A DNA stretch of 64,000 bases. Source: Tetrapyrgos nigripes. Taxonomy: Eukaryota > Basidiomycota > Agaricomycetes > Agaricales > Campanellaceae. Positions 9,660 through 22,130 of the stretch are shown here, piece after piece. Under the pieces are notes generated by a model, which ran no database searches, had not been told where the DNA came from, and was given only the letters and a program-made list of their open reading frames with translations. Position 1 is the first letter of the stretch; every line of letters starts with the position of its first letter. Location of the stretch: positions 60,348 to 124,347 of the forward strand of contig JAACJM010000241.1 in assembly GCA_013368315.1 (NCBI GenBank). The letters are read 5' to 3'. Position numbers and translations under genes: made by a program.

Positions 9660-12600
9660 ATGACGCGCAAGGTACCTGAAAAACGCAAACCAGGACCTGC
9701 CAGCGCGTTTGCTGACCCAACGGGCAAACAGGAGCGATTTCTCAACTCTTATGTCGATTCATGGATCTCCTGTAAAAGCCAGGAGTCTAAGGGCAAATTT
9801 CTTAATTGGATTTGTTCTACATTTTTGATTAAATTCGGTCCGAACCTCGGTGCGTGTTGATTTGTTGTATACGTTGACATCAATTGATTTACATATCTCC
9901 TTCTGAGTGTAGGCTGTGACATTCTGTCCGATGAAGGAGAGGAGGACTTCCAGCTTGCTTTGCCGACGGGTGAGGAGGCTGTGGCTGGCCCATCCGGTGT
10001 CTCGTCTCGCCCTGCCTCTCCTCATCCCATGCAAAACTCCAGCTCTAGTGCTCCTGGACTATCTCGTAACTCCTCTTGCCCTGCCTCTCCCCAACCCAAT
10101 CAAAATTCCAGTTCTACCATCCCCTCATCCTCCAATGCAACTGAGCCTACAAAGGCTGCCGGCTCTACCATTCCTTCGTCGTCCAATGCTGCCAAGTCCA
10201 CCAACCCTGGGGTCTCCAACGTTTCAACTAACACCAAGTTGACGGCTGACATCCGTGCACTGCTGAAATCATTTACCAATGGTTCAGCTGGCTGGTCACT
10301 CACGGAAGCTAGGGAGAAAGTGCAGGTCTCTGTGGGTGGGGATACCTGGCTGGGAAGCTTGACGCCAATGGTTGAAGCTGCTGCGCAGCATCGTTCCTGG
10401 CTCATTGCAGCAGACTACCTCAACAATCAGCTGCCTCATAACAGCCTTCCTTTGGCAGAGGATGCACTTCAGGGCCTTTGGGGTGACAAGTACCATGCAC
10501 CGGACTGGTCCTCGATCCTCAGCAAAATGACGATCCCACTCTTCTCCATGAAGAGATCACCAAAAACCTCAGTACGGCCACTGCCATCTGGGATCCACCC
10601 ACCCCGCAACTAGATACCGGTGGCGACCCGCAACCAGATACTGGTGTCAAACCGCAATCAGCTTGGAAAAAGGGGAAGAAGAAGGCCAGGGTGGTAAATG
10701 AGTTTGAGGAGTTGAACTTTGATGCTGTGGGTAAAGAAGAGGTGAACGAGGCGCTGGGCTGGGATAAGCTAAGTGATGAGGAATACGAGGAGAAGCGAAA
10801 CTGGTATGCCAGTGTGCGGGATGTGAGCTCTTCACTTCCTCATGACGAATTTTGTGCTAACTTAACGTTCTTACAGAAAATTCGGAAATACTTGAAGAAC
10901 GCCGAGAAAAAACTCGATGCAACCGGCAGGAATAGCCTCCTTGAAGGGGTGAGAGATGCTGTCAACCAGAAACTTCCCGGCACTCGAAGGCCAACCCATA
11001 CCGATGAGGTCCAAATATTTGAGCACTGCTACTACGAGAGCTTGTTGAAACCCATATGCGAGAAGGAGGAACAGGAGGAACAGGAGAAGTATAAGGCCAA
11101 CGTTGCGCAAGCAGAGGGTGAGGAAAAGGCAAAGGTGAAAAAGCCAACTGGGGTTAACATCCGGTATCAGGTGGCGAAACACGTCTATGAGGAGCAAGAC
11201 AATGACATGAAGGCGGAAATCAAGAAGTTGACAGATGAGGATTGGGAGGAACGTATTGCGAAGTGGGAAGCTGCCAAGAACGAACAGAAGACGGACCGAG
11301 AAGATCCAGAGAAGCTGAGAGCGTGCGTGTTTTCAACTTTATTCGGTTTCTGGTTACTAACTTTCCCTTTGTCCCTTACCAGTGCAATTCAGAAATGGGC
11401 ACTGGCATTGGCTCGTTGCAACTCACTAGTCACAGAGGAGACCGGATTAATGGTGTTCACGGCAGTCGTTGGGCCAAATCCAGAGAACGGCGGAAGCATA
11501 GACACTTTTTGGTGGGTCTTTTTTTATGTTTTCAAGAGGATGGGCTGATTGACTTATCTTCAGGTGGAACAGGAATCACAATGGCGTTGACAATCTGGGT
11601 AGAGACTTTGAGGACGCTGAACCAGTAGCCTTCAATGCAGCAAATGCAGCGTTACTCAAATTTGCAAAGGCTACATACAGTAAGTCATATCTATTCTACC
11701 CCACCCATAACATGACACGGGCTGACCTACCCCCTTTAGTGCCCTCTGTCTGCAAGTTGCGAGCACTTCCAAAGGATGCTCCTCGCATTGGTGTCTGGCC
11801 CCAACATGGAAAGGACACCCAAACAGCTACCTCCACTGGTGCCTCGTCCTCAAAACAACGTCAACCTCATGCTGGTTCGTCCTCCAGACAAAATCACGCT
11901 AATGACTGACAGCCTGAGAAAACAGAAGCCGGGGGCCAGAAGGAGACAAGAAGAAGACCAAGCGGCGGAGGTTGGCAAAAAGGAAGACTGGTTTGGGTTC
12001 GGAGTTGGAAGCAGAGGCGAGTGGTGCAGAAGAAGATGAAGCTGAGGAGCAGGATGAGACCCCTCGCAAGAGTTATTCTCTGCGTTCCAGAGACCCGGTC
12101 TCTGTCAAGAAGAAAACCACAGCTAAACCCAACTTTTCTTCTGCCGCCAAGCCTTCACCCCAGAAGAAGACTACTCCTAAACCCGACTTATCTCATCCTT
12201 CACCCCACAAAAAATCTACCGCTAAACCTGACTTCTCCCATGGCAAGCCCTCTCAACCCAAGCCACGTCCAATTCCCAAACCCATCTCAGCACCACCAGC
12301 AGCTTCTCCTCCTGCCATCTCAACTCCACCACCAGGTTCACCATCGGCAGCTTCTCCTCCTGCCAACTCAACTCCACCACCAGATTCACCACCAGCAGCT
12401 TCTCCTCCTGCCATTTCAACTCCACCACCAGGTTCTCCTCCTCCCATCTCAACTCCACCTGCAGCTTCTCCTCCTCCCATCTCAACTCCAGCTGCTGCTT
12501 CTCCTCCTCCCACAACTCGAACCAGGGCCATACTTCCTCCTTTAGAGTCGCTTCAAAACTCCGGCTGACTTCTTGCCGCCGTTGATATTTCGCAAAGCCA

Positions 12601-13748
12601 AGACACCGTTGTTCCTGCCTGGGACACCGACTCCTTCAGACTCCAAGTCCTCAACCAAAGTGCCATCACCGGGTCCAGTGCCGTCGCCACCACGACTTCA
12701 ACTACTGTCACCGACTCCATTGCGACCACCGGCTCGCATACCATCACCATCACGACCACCACAGTCTCCTAGCCGTGACCAATTCCAATTTTCCGGTCCT
12801 CTGTCCCCTAGCCGAGATCTATCCCCACTGTCCCCAATATCTCCACCCCAGTCCCCTACCAGTGACATATCCCCAGCGCGATCATTATCTGAGGGGATCA
12901 GATCAGTCAAAGGAAAGGGAAAGGCGAGGGCAGTGGAGCATGACAATGAGGACATTGACAATGAGGATGTGGAGAATGAGGAGGACTCAGACAGGAATGA
13001 GGGGGAGGAAGATGGGGTTTGGACTAAAGGAGGATTGCAGCAGGGTGTGTGTTGGGACCACCGGGATGAGCCTCAGTTTTGGCCCCACATGTGGCTGTGC
13101 TTCGACCAGTGGAGACTATTCTTCAGCAGGTATGCTGGTGACGAGACCTGGATTGAGGTATTCGAGAGTCTTCTGCACATCTTCATCGACATCGAGGCAG
13201 CGTTTGGGTTCAAGGAAGACAATGGTGCCCTTGAAAGAAGTGAAGAATGGCCAGGGATATCCGAATGGTTCGATGACTGGAGCTCTGGGGCAGGCCTGAT
13301 TGTTGAGGGTCAGAAGCTGGAGCACTATAAGGCGATGGCTGAGGAAATGCGTGAGTGGTGGCACACCCTTAGCTCTTTCAACCCCAAGGACCAGCCAACT
13401 CCTCACATACTCTGCATATCGAGTTCACACGGCGGCGTCTGGCAGGCAATATGGACCCTCATGAGTTTGGCATTCACAGGTGCTGGTCTGCCTGTCGGCC
13501 CAGACCTTACTCGCCAGCCCCGGGCACCTGATCAAGCAGAGCTATTGGCAGATATGACCATATTAGCTGGTCAAATGCAGGAAAAACTGATCCATTGGTA
13601 TTGTTTTAGCTACTTCAAGACCAAGACTGGTACCACCAAACGAAAGGAGCCGGTCGAATCCTCCTCCCGAGAGACGCGAGCGCAGAAGAAGGCGAAGGCG
13701 AATACCTCGAAGTCAGTAGGGACTGGGAAGAAAAAGGGCAAAAAGTAG
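9660..13748 (+). CDS. Large unrecognised Agaricomycete-type gene, probably frameshifted
   Basis: The start is ATG 9660 (MTRKVPEKRKPGPASAF). GT-AG introns are visible at about 9853-9911, 10830-10875, 11324-11381, 11513-11563 and 11682-11739. Domains in order: a short N-terminal helix region, a Ser/Pro linker, a central charged region (YLKNAEKKLDATGRNS, KHVYEEQDNDMKAEI), a basic patch (KKKTKRRR near 11955), a Pro/Ser repeat tract at 12280-12530 built on PPAISTPPPGSP, and a globular C-terminal part (WLCFDQWRLFFSRYAGDETW) ending in Lys-rich KKKGKK. The frame shifts near 10510 and again near 12550 without obvious introns. These are either small lesions or missed splices, so the gene may be a recent pseudogene. 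The basic patches suggest a nuclear protein. I know no function. Confidence 0.55.
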
Positions 13749-14689
13749 GAAGTAGTTGCTCTACATATGTATTCCTTTGTTTTGTATCTTTTTAACTACG
13801 TGTATTGGGCTATCTCTTTGTTTTATTTATTAGTCCTATATGTGAGGTAGTGAAAAATTAAGACATTGTTCACAGAATGAAAAACTTGAAGAGATTGTGG
13901 ACGGATTGCACTCACCTGTAATTAGATATGGGTGAGCACGTAGGGCATTACTTATTCCGATCCTCGCTTAGGTGTCTCAAAATTTTCCCTGAAAGCATTT
14001 ACATATGCAAGTACAAATCTACATCTCAGGGGCTGGATTCCTAGAATCCATAAGTCTCTGGCTAGGTACAGAACAACTGTGGACAGCTCTCTACGCACTT
14101 GTCCCAATCATTGCTACGCCTCGCTTAAGCCATGCCTCTGATGGATCGGAAATCTTCTTGGTCATTGGTTTCTCTACATCATAATTATTCCGATGATCGC
14201 AACAACGCCTCTTGACCTGGCCCATAGCCCGGATAGATCGGCTTCTTCATGAACCTCTCTTGGGTGTCCGCAAATGTATGTATCTTTGTGTAGATTGTAC
14301 AAGTCTCTACAAGGGCATTGCTACAAAACGGAATACATATATTGGGTTAAATACATATAAAAACATATATGTAACTAAGTAAGTGTACAACATAGACGAG
14401 GAAGAGACCTCAGTGCCATAAATAGAAACACCGACATAGTGTCAAGAGTGTATCTGTGGGCGTTGATCAGCCAGTATTTGATGAACGGATTTTAACCGAG
14501 GGAATGACACAACTAGGTTAAGCAAGTGTCAGGAGTGTGTTGGTAGTCGTTGATCAAGATAAAATGGTAAGCGAGATTGGGGCTCCCCAGCTGAGGTTTT
14601 GACGAGGGTTGAAGTCGTGGTGGTACAAGTAGACATTGGAGTTTATTTTCATTGGTCAGTGTATTTTTAAGCGAGGGAGGGTGACTGTG
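13749..14689. other. Intergenic, no gene found
   Basis: No supported reading frame. It contains a spaced direct repeat (AGTGTCA(A or G)GAGTGT followed by CGTTGATCA, near 14440 and 14525). Nothing else was identified. Confidence 0.5.
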
Positions 14690-15208
14690 ACATGCAGACA
14701 CCAGGGCTAATACTCGAGGAGGTCCATAGTAATGTATTTACTGCATTTATAATGTGCAGAAGAGAAGCCGATGGTCTGCCACGCCATGCCGATCCCCCAA
14801 ATTGCCAAACCAGCCCCCTACCCACCCAATGGGCCCAGAAACCCAGCCCGTAACAGGTTATCCCACTGAGCTGCCCATAATGGAAAACCTCCACCCATAA
14901 CCACATTCCGGCTATGTGCAAGGTCCCACCCGTAACTGGTTACCCGTACGACATCGCCTCTATTGATCTAGGCTTCATCTCTTCATTCCTTTGATCATAT
15001 ATACTTCAGGGCTTCGTAGATAGGTCTCTAGTCTGTCCACTTGTATCCCTTAGATCCATACTGCTCAGCTTGGCTCAGTACTATGTTGACATAGGCCTAC
15101 CTTTGGCTTACTCACTATCTATCTATTCTACTTGTCTTGTCATCGTCTATTGCCTCTGTGTGGTGGCCTGAGGGGTTACCAGTACCCAACCTGACCTGTT
15201 CTTGACAA
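14690..15208 (+). repeat. Degenerate gypsy-type LTR remnant
   Basis: The right half resembles the R/U5 part of the LTR at 24732-25385: CATATATA, then TAGTCTGTCCACTTG about 40 nt on, then CTACTTGTCTTGTC and a CTTGACA end at 15208. The left half is divergent and holds several copies of a CCCRTAAC / GTTAYGGG motif at 14780-14950. No target duplication or internal region is visible, so the left end is uncertain. Confidence 0.45.
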
Positions 15209-15295
15209 TATGAAAGACCCAAAATATCAGCAACCTGAGCCAAAGATAGTTAGTGCTAAAGCATTTGAAAAAGAATTAGAGTACAACACACACTC

Positions 15296-16056
15296 TCAAT
15301 AGCCAAAAGTTCTGTAAACGCAGTAGAACCAGGGCCACGCATCTTTGCCCAGTGTGCAATCTCCCAATCTATTTTCAAAGTGAAAGGAGTCCAAGGGTTT
15401 TCTTCACTCGTCTGGATCTCTCTCGCATACCCTTCATCCTGACTAGAACCTCAGGAGACAATACCACCAACTTTATGGCTTGGATATTTGTCAGAATAGC
15501 AAGTACAGAAGAGGTTGTCAGTGTTGTTGATTGTGGCTTCATTGGTGCGTCGTTGTTCCTGAACTGGTCTGTCATGAGTGCTTTCCAGTCCATCATCCTC
15601 ATCCATTGCATCACCATTCTGGGGCTGCTCAGGCTCCTAGGCAGACTCCATAGCAGCAACTTCAGCAGCAGCTACAAGTTCATCACCCCCATCATCACCC
15701 TCTTCACCAAATCCTTCAACCTCATCACCAAAATCATTGCCATTGTCAAAACCCACACCAACTTCCTGCTGGCCCAGTTCATATTGTCCAGCCTCAAATA
15801 GAAGCTCTTCAGTGAATCCACTGGTGTTGTCTGGTACATGTTGAATGTTGTGGTTTTCTTGATCCTGTTGTACATTCCTAGAACAAGGAACATCTGCAAC
15901 AGTTGGCAAAAATCCCATCTGGCTTTGAAAGAGGGCTTTGCATGAAGGATTCTGGCTTTGTTGGAGGTGTTGAGTGAGTCCAGAGTGTGAGAAGGGTCCT
16001 TCGCTGCAAGCATTGCAAATATGACTTGTATTCGAGGATTGAGACATGAGAAGCAT
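15296..16056 (-). pseudogene. Plavaka-type transposase, N-terminal fragment
   Basis: ATG at 16056. A C2H2-like finger (CNACSEGPFSHSGLTQH) is followed by an acidic linker and then WTPFTLKIDWEIAHWAKMRGPGSTAF near 15310-15390. That block matches the conserved region just upstream of the catalytic core in Plavaka (CACTA/EnSpm-group) transposases of Agaricomycetes. Two in-frame stops interrupt it: TAG at 15637-15639 and TGA at 15451-15453. It ends at a GTGTGT donor near 15295 and no downstream exon was recognised, so the catalytic domain is missing. In intact elements this protein cuts and joins the transposon ends in the nucleus. Confidence 0.65.
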
Positions 16057-16481
16057 AAGTTACAGGACAATGAGGTAAGAGTGATGGTATAATGTCACAA
16101 AATCCTAAACAAACAAGAAAAAAGGGTGCTGCTGGCCGCAATTTGGTGTTGCCCTTGCTAACCTTGCTTTGCTGGCAACACTCACCTACTACATCTTTCC
16201 TCTCTTTACTCTACGAGCATGCTGAGTCCTAGGATTGCTCAGCAAAACAAGAAGGGCAATGTCCAGCCTGAGGAAGAGAAGTTGCATGAGTAGCTCGTAT
16301 CTAGAGTGTGCTTCCTCACTGACCAACACATCCATATGTAGCTCCTTGGTCTGCAAAATCAGTGGCAATTGAGTGAAAAGGTAATGCCAAGTACTAATGT
16401 TGGCTGCTTGAGCTACTAACTGTAACCTGTTGCCTCTTGCGTTAGATTGGGTCCAGCAGAATAGCAGAAAACAAGTTGAAG

Positions 16482-18972
16482 ATGCACCGGCTATCTTGGC
16501 ACGTTAACCACAAGAGCTTCAAAAAAGAGCTGGATCTGCGTCTAGAAGAACAGAAGGCAAGGAAGCAGCAAAAGGCCAAGCAAAAGAACGGTAAGCTATC
16601 TCAGACTTATAATAAACAAACAAATAGAACTACTCACTATTTCTGTTGTAGGTCTTCCAGAAGCTCAGGAACTTGCTGGGCCTGTCAAAGGTGGTTGTGG
16701 TTGTGGAGGCAGTGTTAAAGGCAGGAAAGGTCGAGCCAGTCAGCAAAACAGAACCAGTAATGCCCAAGCCAAAGCTGAAACATCAGGTGATACCACCAGC
16801 AAACGCAGTGGTGGGTGCAGCAAAAAAGAATCTGACACTTTAATCACACATGAGTCAACTGAAGTCATAATTACATATAACTTTTCTCACTCACTCTAAA
16901 GGTTGAGCCAGTCATAAAAACAGAACCGGTAATGCCCAAGCCAAAGCTGTGACATCGGGTGACACCATTGGTGGGTTTCAGGAAGGTGGTACCACTAGCA
17001 AACGTGGTGGTGGGTACAGCGGAAAAGAATCTGACACTTTAATCGTGCGTGAGTTGACCAAAGTCATAATTACATACGACTTTTCTCACTCACTCTTCTC
17101 CTCATCACAGATCCTACTCTTGCTGTCAACACCCAGTCCACCTCCAGCACACAGCAAACAAAGGATGAGGAGGTTACCAGCAGCCAGAAAAAGTCAGTGA
17201 GAGTGAGTAATTTTCTTGTTTTCAGAACAGAAGTCTGTGCAGTGCTGACATATTGTCTTCCAGTGGGCTCCTCAGAAGCTTATCATCAATGACTCCGAGA
17301 CTGAGGACAAGGACAACACGTTCAAAGATGAAGAGGAGGATCAGGATCTCGATGAAATTGAAGAGGATGATGATGAGAATGACTTGAGTCTACAAGATGA
17401 AGTACGCAGTATAGTTTTCTCTCTGACTCAATTCTGCACTCATTCATTTTTCATTTACAGTCAGTCTTCATACCTCAGGATGACGCTACTCGAATCCAGG
17501 ACCCAACCGAGCTTTTCAACAACATTGAAATGTGCTCAGTATCTCATGCTTCATCTGCTCCAACCAGTGTACCAGGGACCGATGCCTATGACAACAATTT
17601 CAAGGATGATGCCAGGTCTGAGTCTGAGTCTCAAGATATCAACTTTACCCCTCAAGAGACTGGTACCGGAAGCCAAGGAAATAAGGTGTGTTCCTTCTTA
17701 GCTCTGTGATGACCTCTTGGTCATTTGCAACTCACTAATGACTATATATTCCAAAGGTTAACAGACGCGATTAACTCTTTGCAGACGAGGAAAGTAATCA
17801 TTGCAACAATTTTTACTGCTACTTACATCTCCTATAGGCCCCTCAAGTATCTGTCGATCAAGATTCCTCTACCATGGACATCAAACCGGATCTGAACTGT
17901 GTCTGGCCTGTACATACTCAGCTTGTACAACCCAGCTGTGGTAAGGATATTTCACTCAAGCAACAAGATGCCCTTGTTCGGGCTGTTGTGTCCAGTGCCA
18001 TCACCAAAATTCAAGTGCATTGTGTCACTGAACATGCATTCCCGGAACTTCACAACAAGACCACGACAGCACGAACTTATCTATTCTCAAGTGCGCTGAG
18101 CCTCAAAAAAAGCGACGCTCGTGCAAACAATATTGCAGAACGTCTATCCTCTGACCTTCCATTCATTTCAGTCCTCACTAATATTGTTTGTCATTGACCT
18201 TTGCTTTTGTCACTCGTTGCTGATTTTAATGTTTGTAGGTCCTGGGTCAGATTTCAAAGATGCTGCATATGAGCTAGGAACTGGGAAGAAATGTAAAGCA
18301 AGGGTTGAAGCAGTCATATCCAATGATGGGTTCACATTTCCGGGCACTAGTTGGGATGAGAGTAAATGGAATTTGACATCAGGTACCAGTATCCAGGTAT
18401 GTTTTCAATCTTACCCTGGTGTTTTCCATTCTCAAATGTATCCCAGACGTTCATTCTGCAGAAAAACCGACCATACATGCACATTGCATTGAAGGAGACC
18501 CTGAAGACACACTTTTTCAAAACACCGACATCGGTTGGTTCTCAATGGTCTGAGGCCTTTACTTGTGACTATGATGATCCCACTGGCAAGGACAAGAGGA
18601 AGGAGCTTCCTGTCACCTTCGTTGGTTTAGCTGCTACTGCGGTATGACCTTCTCATGACTATTCTGCATGTCTGTTGCTGAAACAATATTAGATCTTTGC
18701 ATGCCTCAACGAGTGGTCAAGTGGCATTCACAAACCTGCAAAATTCACAGGGGATGTGTACTCGTCTGTCTATGATGCACATGTTACAGCACTTCAAGAG
18801 CTCATTGTGGTCCACCGAAAGGAATTACATAACATTTTGGCTGACCTACTCAACTATTGCTGGTGTGTATCCTTCTACTATTAAGGTCAACTCAATGCTG
18901 ATTATTGTCATCCACAGTACAAAAGCAGTGAGCTGGGGTAGCAGGGTTTTGCAGTTGGTTGACTTTAGTTAG
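16482..18972 (+). CDS. DUF6532-like domain protein
   Basis: A multi-exon gene with ATG at 16482 as the first candidate start (an upstream exon is possible). The N-terminal region is basic and low-complexity, followed by an acidic tract (about 17280-17400). The C-terminal two thirds match the DUF6532 pattern of Agaricomycetes: TEHAFPELHNKTTTARTYLFSSAL (about 18020-18080), KDAAYELGTGKK (18255-18295), RPYMHIALKETLKTHFF (18470-18520), PVTFVGLAATAV (18610-18645) and LNEWSSGIHKPAKFTGDVY (18700-18760). GT-AG introns of about 50-70 nt separate the exons. The family has no known function and is repeatedly found in repeat-rich regions. The exon at about 16700-17090 lies inside a tandem duplication, so the N-terminal splicing may be disturbed. 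Confidence 0.6.
16715..17095 (+). repeat. Imperfect tandem duplication inside the DUF6532 gene
   Basis: Two copies of about 185 bp sharing GTCGAGCCAGTCA/GTTGAGCCAGTCA, AATGCCCAAGCCAAAGCTG, GAATCTGACACTTTAATC and a CTTTTCTCACTCACTC end. The second copy has a short extra insertion. The duplication covers an exon and the following intron start. Confidence 0.7.
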
Positions 18973-19245
18973 ACTTAGATACACTGGTATTACACATTAT
19001 TACTATTCACATCCTCACAATATAGAGAATTTTTTGGCTTTTCTAGCCAATTTTCACTTTTTTCTGGAAATCCAAAACAGGGTAAAGTAATCTACCAAAT
19101 TTGCAGGATTTGGTGAATTCACTGTTATATCTGGAAATCTCTCTGAATTCCTAGAAATTTACAGTTGGGGATTTTCCTGATGATTGGTTTACGCTTTCAC
19201 TTCGTTGTTTTTCGAGATGCTCTTATAAAAGCAGCTTTATCAGCA

Positions 19246-20561
19246 GACACGCTCTGCACGACATTCCTCCACTGCACACACATGTCGACCAAGGCTTGGC
19301 TAACTTTTTGCTGCCTCCTGTGTACAAGGTTGTTGCAGTGGACTACCAGCAGGGTTTGTTGCAGAGGCTGAATGAAGAAGTCAAGGGTGTGTACATCTTT
19401 TACTGTTATCTAAAGAACTCTACTAACAGTGTCTCTAGACACGGAACTAGAAAGCCTCTTCATCATTGACATCATTGTCTGTACTGCCCCTGAATGCTCC
19501 TCCATCTTTGCCTTCAACTACGCTTCCTCAATGACCACTTCATCCTTTCACAGCTCTCCCCCCCTCCCCCAAACACCTCCCCCCACCAACACCTCATTTC
19601 CCCCCACCTCCTCACCCAACTCTGTTTACAACACGGCTCCCTTGCCCAACTCAAATCTGCCTTTTCTGCAGCTGCCATGGGCATGTTTACCAACAGCTAC
19701 ATCTGGTGTGTCACTGACGCTGCTGGAAACACAGCTGTCATACTGATGTTTGGGCCAGGGACACTTTTGGTGAGGAGTCTGACATATATGGGGCATTCGA
19801 AGGGAGTGGGATGTTGCAGTATGATAGGGAGATCCATATATGCAGGAGTGGACAGAAGAGTTGGCTGAGATGATTACTGGGGAGAAGATTGAGCGTCATG
19901 AAGGGGAAAATAAGGATTTCGAAGGCAAAAGCAAAGCAGACATGTCGCCTACACCTGCACCAACACCAAAATCCCCTCCTCCAGGTGTCTCACCTTCTTC
20001 TCCTGCTTCTGGTGTCTCTTCTGCGTCTAGCAGCACCCCCACGAACCACCCTCTTCACCCTTGTTTCATACACACTTCAACCCCGTCCTTGGCTGACAAG
20101 AAAAACCTCAAAGAAAACATGATCCCCACCTCTCTCTTCAACGAACCCACTCCCCAAAATGCAAGTTCTTTCAACATGGGTCTTGGGTTGAACAACGCTG
20201 CTTTGACACCGAGATACCAAAGGACTTTATCCCGCTCCGACCACTATACTATGGCTATGTCCAAACCCTCTGGTCCCAGTAGCAGTACCGCTAATGCCCT
20301 AGGCCTCTCCTCCACCCTCAACATTGGCAAAACCCTCTACCCCCTCTTCTGTCTCTCTGTCCATGAGCACGCATGGACAAGTGCAGGTTATGGCATATGG
20401 GGAAGGAAGCTTGGATTAAAGAGTTTTGGAGTGTGATTGATTGGGAGAGGGTTAGTTTGGCGTATGAGCATTGGACAGTGGAGGAGGCGAGGAAGGAGGG
20501 GCATGAGCAGGTGGTGGAGAGTGGGCTTGGGGGATTTAAGGGATGGGATGGTGTTGCGTAG
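19246..20561 (+). pseudogene. Superoxide-dismutase-fold mitoribosomal protein (mS42/mS43-like), copy 1
   Basis: Exon 1 encodes LANFLLPPVYKVVAVDYQQG and a GLLQRLNEEVK segment. A 52-nt intron ends at 19438. The next part reads LNDHFILSQLSPPPPNTSPH and AAAMGMFTNSYIWCVTDAAG, the Fe/Mn-SOD C-terminal fold without its metal ligands, as in fungal mitochondrial small-subunit proteins mS42/mS43. A disordered Pro/Ser insert follows (19940-20340), then SVHEHAWTSAGYGIWG and EAWIKEFWSVIDWERV. Two lesions are seen: a frameshift near 19535, shared with copy 2, and a 1-nt loss near 20400, private to this copy. No start exon was found. In its active form the protein would be part of the mitochondrial ribosome; this copy is very probably dead. 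Confidence 0.7.
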
Positions 20562-20845
20562 GAGGTTAATTAGATCTCTTTTTTCAAAATTACATTTAGC
20601 ATACACATCCATCTTGGTCTAATACACAACACAAGTTATGTGTAGTTGTTGAAGGTGACAGACCTGTAGTGATAGCATCATGTGTCTGTGAGGTGACACA
20701 ATTGCCATTCAGGCATTACTAATCTCTTAATCTTTATTTCCTAGGCCATCCTTTACACATACATAATCCTAAAAGCAACCCTGTCTGGACCCTGCCAGGG
20801 CCCTTAATATTATTAAACATCTACTTGCAGGTAACTACTTGGGTG

Positions 20846-22130
20846 CTCAAGTTGCTCCTTTAGATACCAGATATTCAGCAATCTGGCTATGACCACGATT
20901 ATATGCTGTGTTGAGAGCGGATTCCCATACCCCTCCCCAAGCATTAACATCTGCTCCTTTCTCCACAAGATATCTGACCATCTCCAGGGGTCCCCAAGCT
21001 GCTGCTGCCTGCAATGCAGACTCATAGTACCCTCCCTCAGCATTAACATCTGCTCCTTTCTCCACAAGATATCTGACAATCTCCAGGTGTCCCTCAGCTG
21101 CTGCTGCCTGCAATGCAAACCCATATGCCCCTCCCTCAGCATTAACATCTGCTCCTTTCTCCACAAGATATCTGACAATCTCCAGGTGTCCCTTATATGC
21201 TGCTGCCTGCAATGCAAACCCATAGCACCCTCCCTCAGCATTAACATCTGCCCCAATTGCAATCATGACTTTTACTTGATGCAAATTTCCATGCTGAGCT
21301 TCATCATGCAGAGTACCCTTCAATCCCATTCCAGGAAAGCCATCGAACTTCTCTTGAGCCTTTTTCCACTCTGTGTGCAGAAATGTACAGAGTTTAAATT
21401 TATACTCTTCATTGCCAATTTGAGGTGGGCTCCATATCCAGCTCTGAATTGATTTCAAGTCAAGGTTGTTGATGTAGCATTTCAGAGCTGGACAAAAATA
21501 TTGCTTCCCATTGTCCCCTCTAATGATGTGCTCCTTCATGATTCCACACAGAGCCTGACCTACGATGTACTGCATTGAATCATTTGATTGCAGGGATTGT
21601 AGCCATTTGATGCAGTCAGCCAGGATAGAGTGATGACGAGTATATGGGTTATGAGGAAGGGGTCTGTCCCATTTCTGCCATTCCTCATCAATATCATTGG
21701 GCTTCAGAAATGTGGCTTCTGCAGCTTGTATGGAATTACTAGGAAGAGAAGGCCACTGTGGATGTGGAATAGACATCCATGGATGCTGATGTCTCTCCCA
21801 ATAGTATTTGACCCTTCTCCAAATGTATTTGCCAATTTGGAGAGGAAAGAAAATGATGAAATTGAGAGGGACAAAAAGTAGTGGAATTCTGTATGGACAT
21901 TGAATGGTGACAATGACTGGAATGACAATGCTCCCCAGATACATCAGGAAGGAGATGGCTGTGACAGAGACAACTATCCAGCACAGTGAAGGTTGAAGCT
22001 CTGAAACATACAGTGAGAACCCTGCCATAAATAGACCAAGGGAAGCATGGAGGATGATGGGAAGAGTTCCGATGATCTGTGGGACTTTCCAATCTGTGAG
22101 TCCAGCATATTGAAACTGGCAGATCTTGGC
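20846..22130 (-). pseudogene. DUF6535/ankyrin protein, 5'-truncated copy 1
   Basis: The frame is open from the junction at about 22130 to a TGA near 20850. The N-terminal part is the end of the DUF6535 membrane region (SLYVSELQPSLCWIVVSVTA, FLMYLGSIVIPVIVTI: hydrophobic helices). A helical linker and then ankyrin repeats of 33-34 residues follow, built on GHLEIVRYLVEKGADVNA. There are four of these, counting the degenerate last one, against six in copy 2. The stop comes three codons earlier than in copy 2 through a single-base difference. The first half of DUF6535 and all upstream exons are gone, replaced by gypsy pol sequence. Such proteins are thought to be membrane-anchored with a protein-binding ankyrin tail; the function is unknown. 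Confidence 0.75.

Larger units (their letters stand above)
19185..22130. repeat. Segmental duplication, copy 1
   Basis: Matches 32060-35165 along its length: the superoxide-dismutase-fold pseudogene (plus), a shared spacer, and the 3' part of a DUF6535/ankyrin gene (minus). Identity is high in both coding and spacer sequence. The right end is a sharp junction to gypsy pol near 22130. Confidence 0.88.

Noticed and set aside
12222..12531. Minus-strand ORFs rich in Glu/Val/Gly opposite the Pro/Ser tract
   Set aside because: Periodic antisense reading of the PPAISTPPPGSP repeat; no independent coding signal.
20889..21452. Long plus-strand ORF with Cys/Ser repeats (SINICSFLHKISDNLQ)
   Set aside because: Antisense shadow of the ankyrin repeats on the minus strand; the same artefact recurs at 33557-34623.
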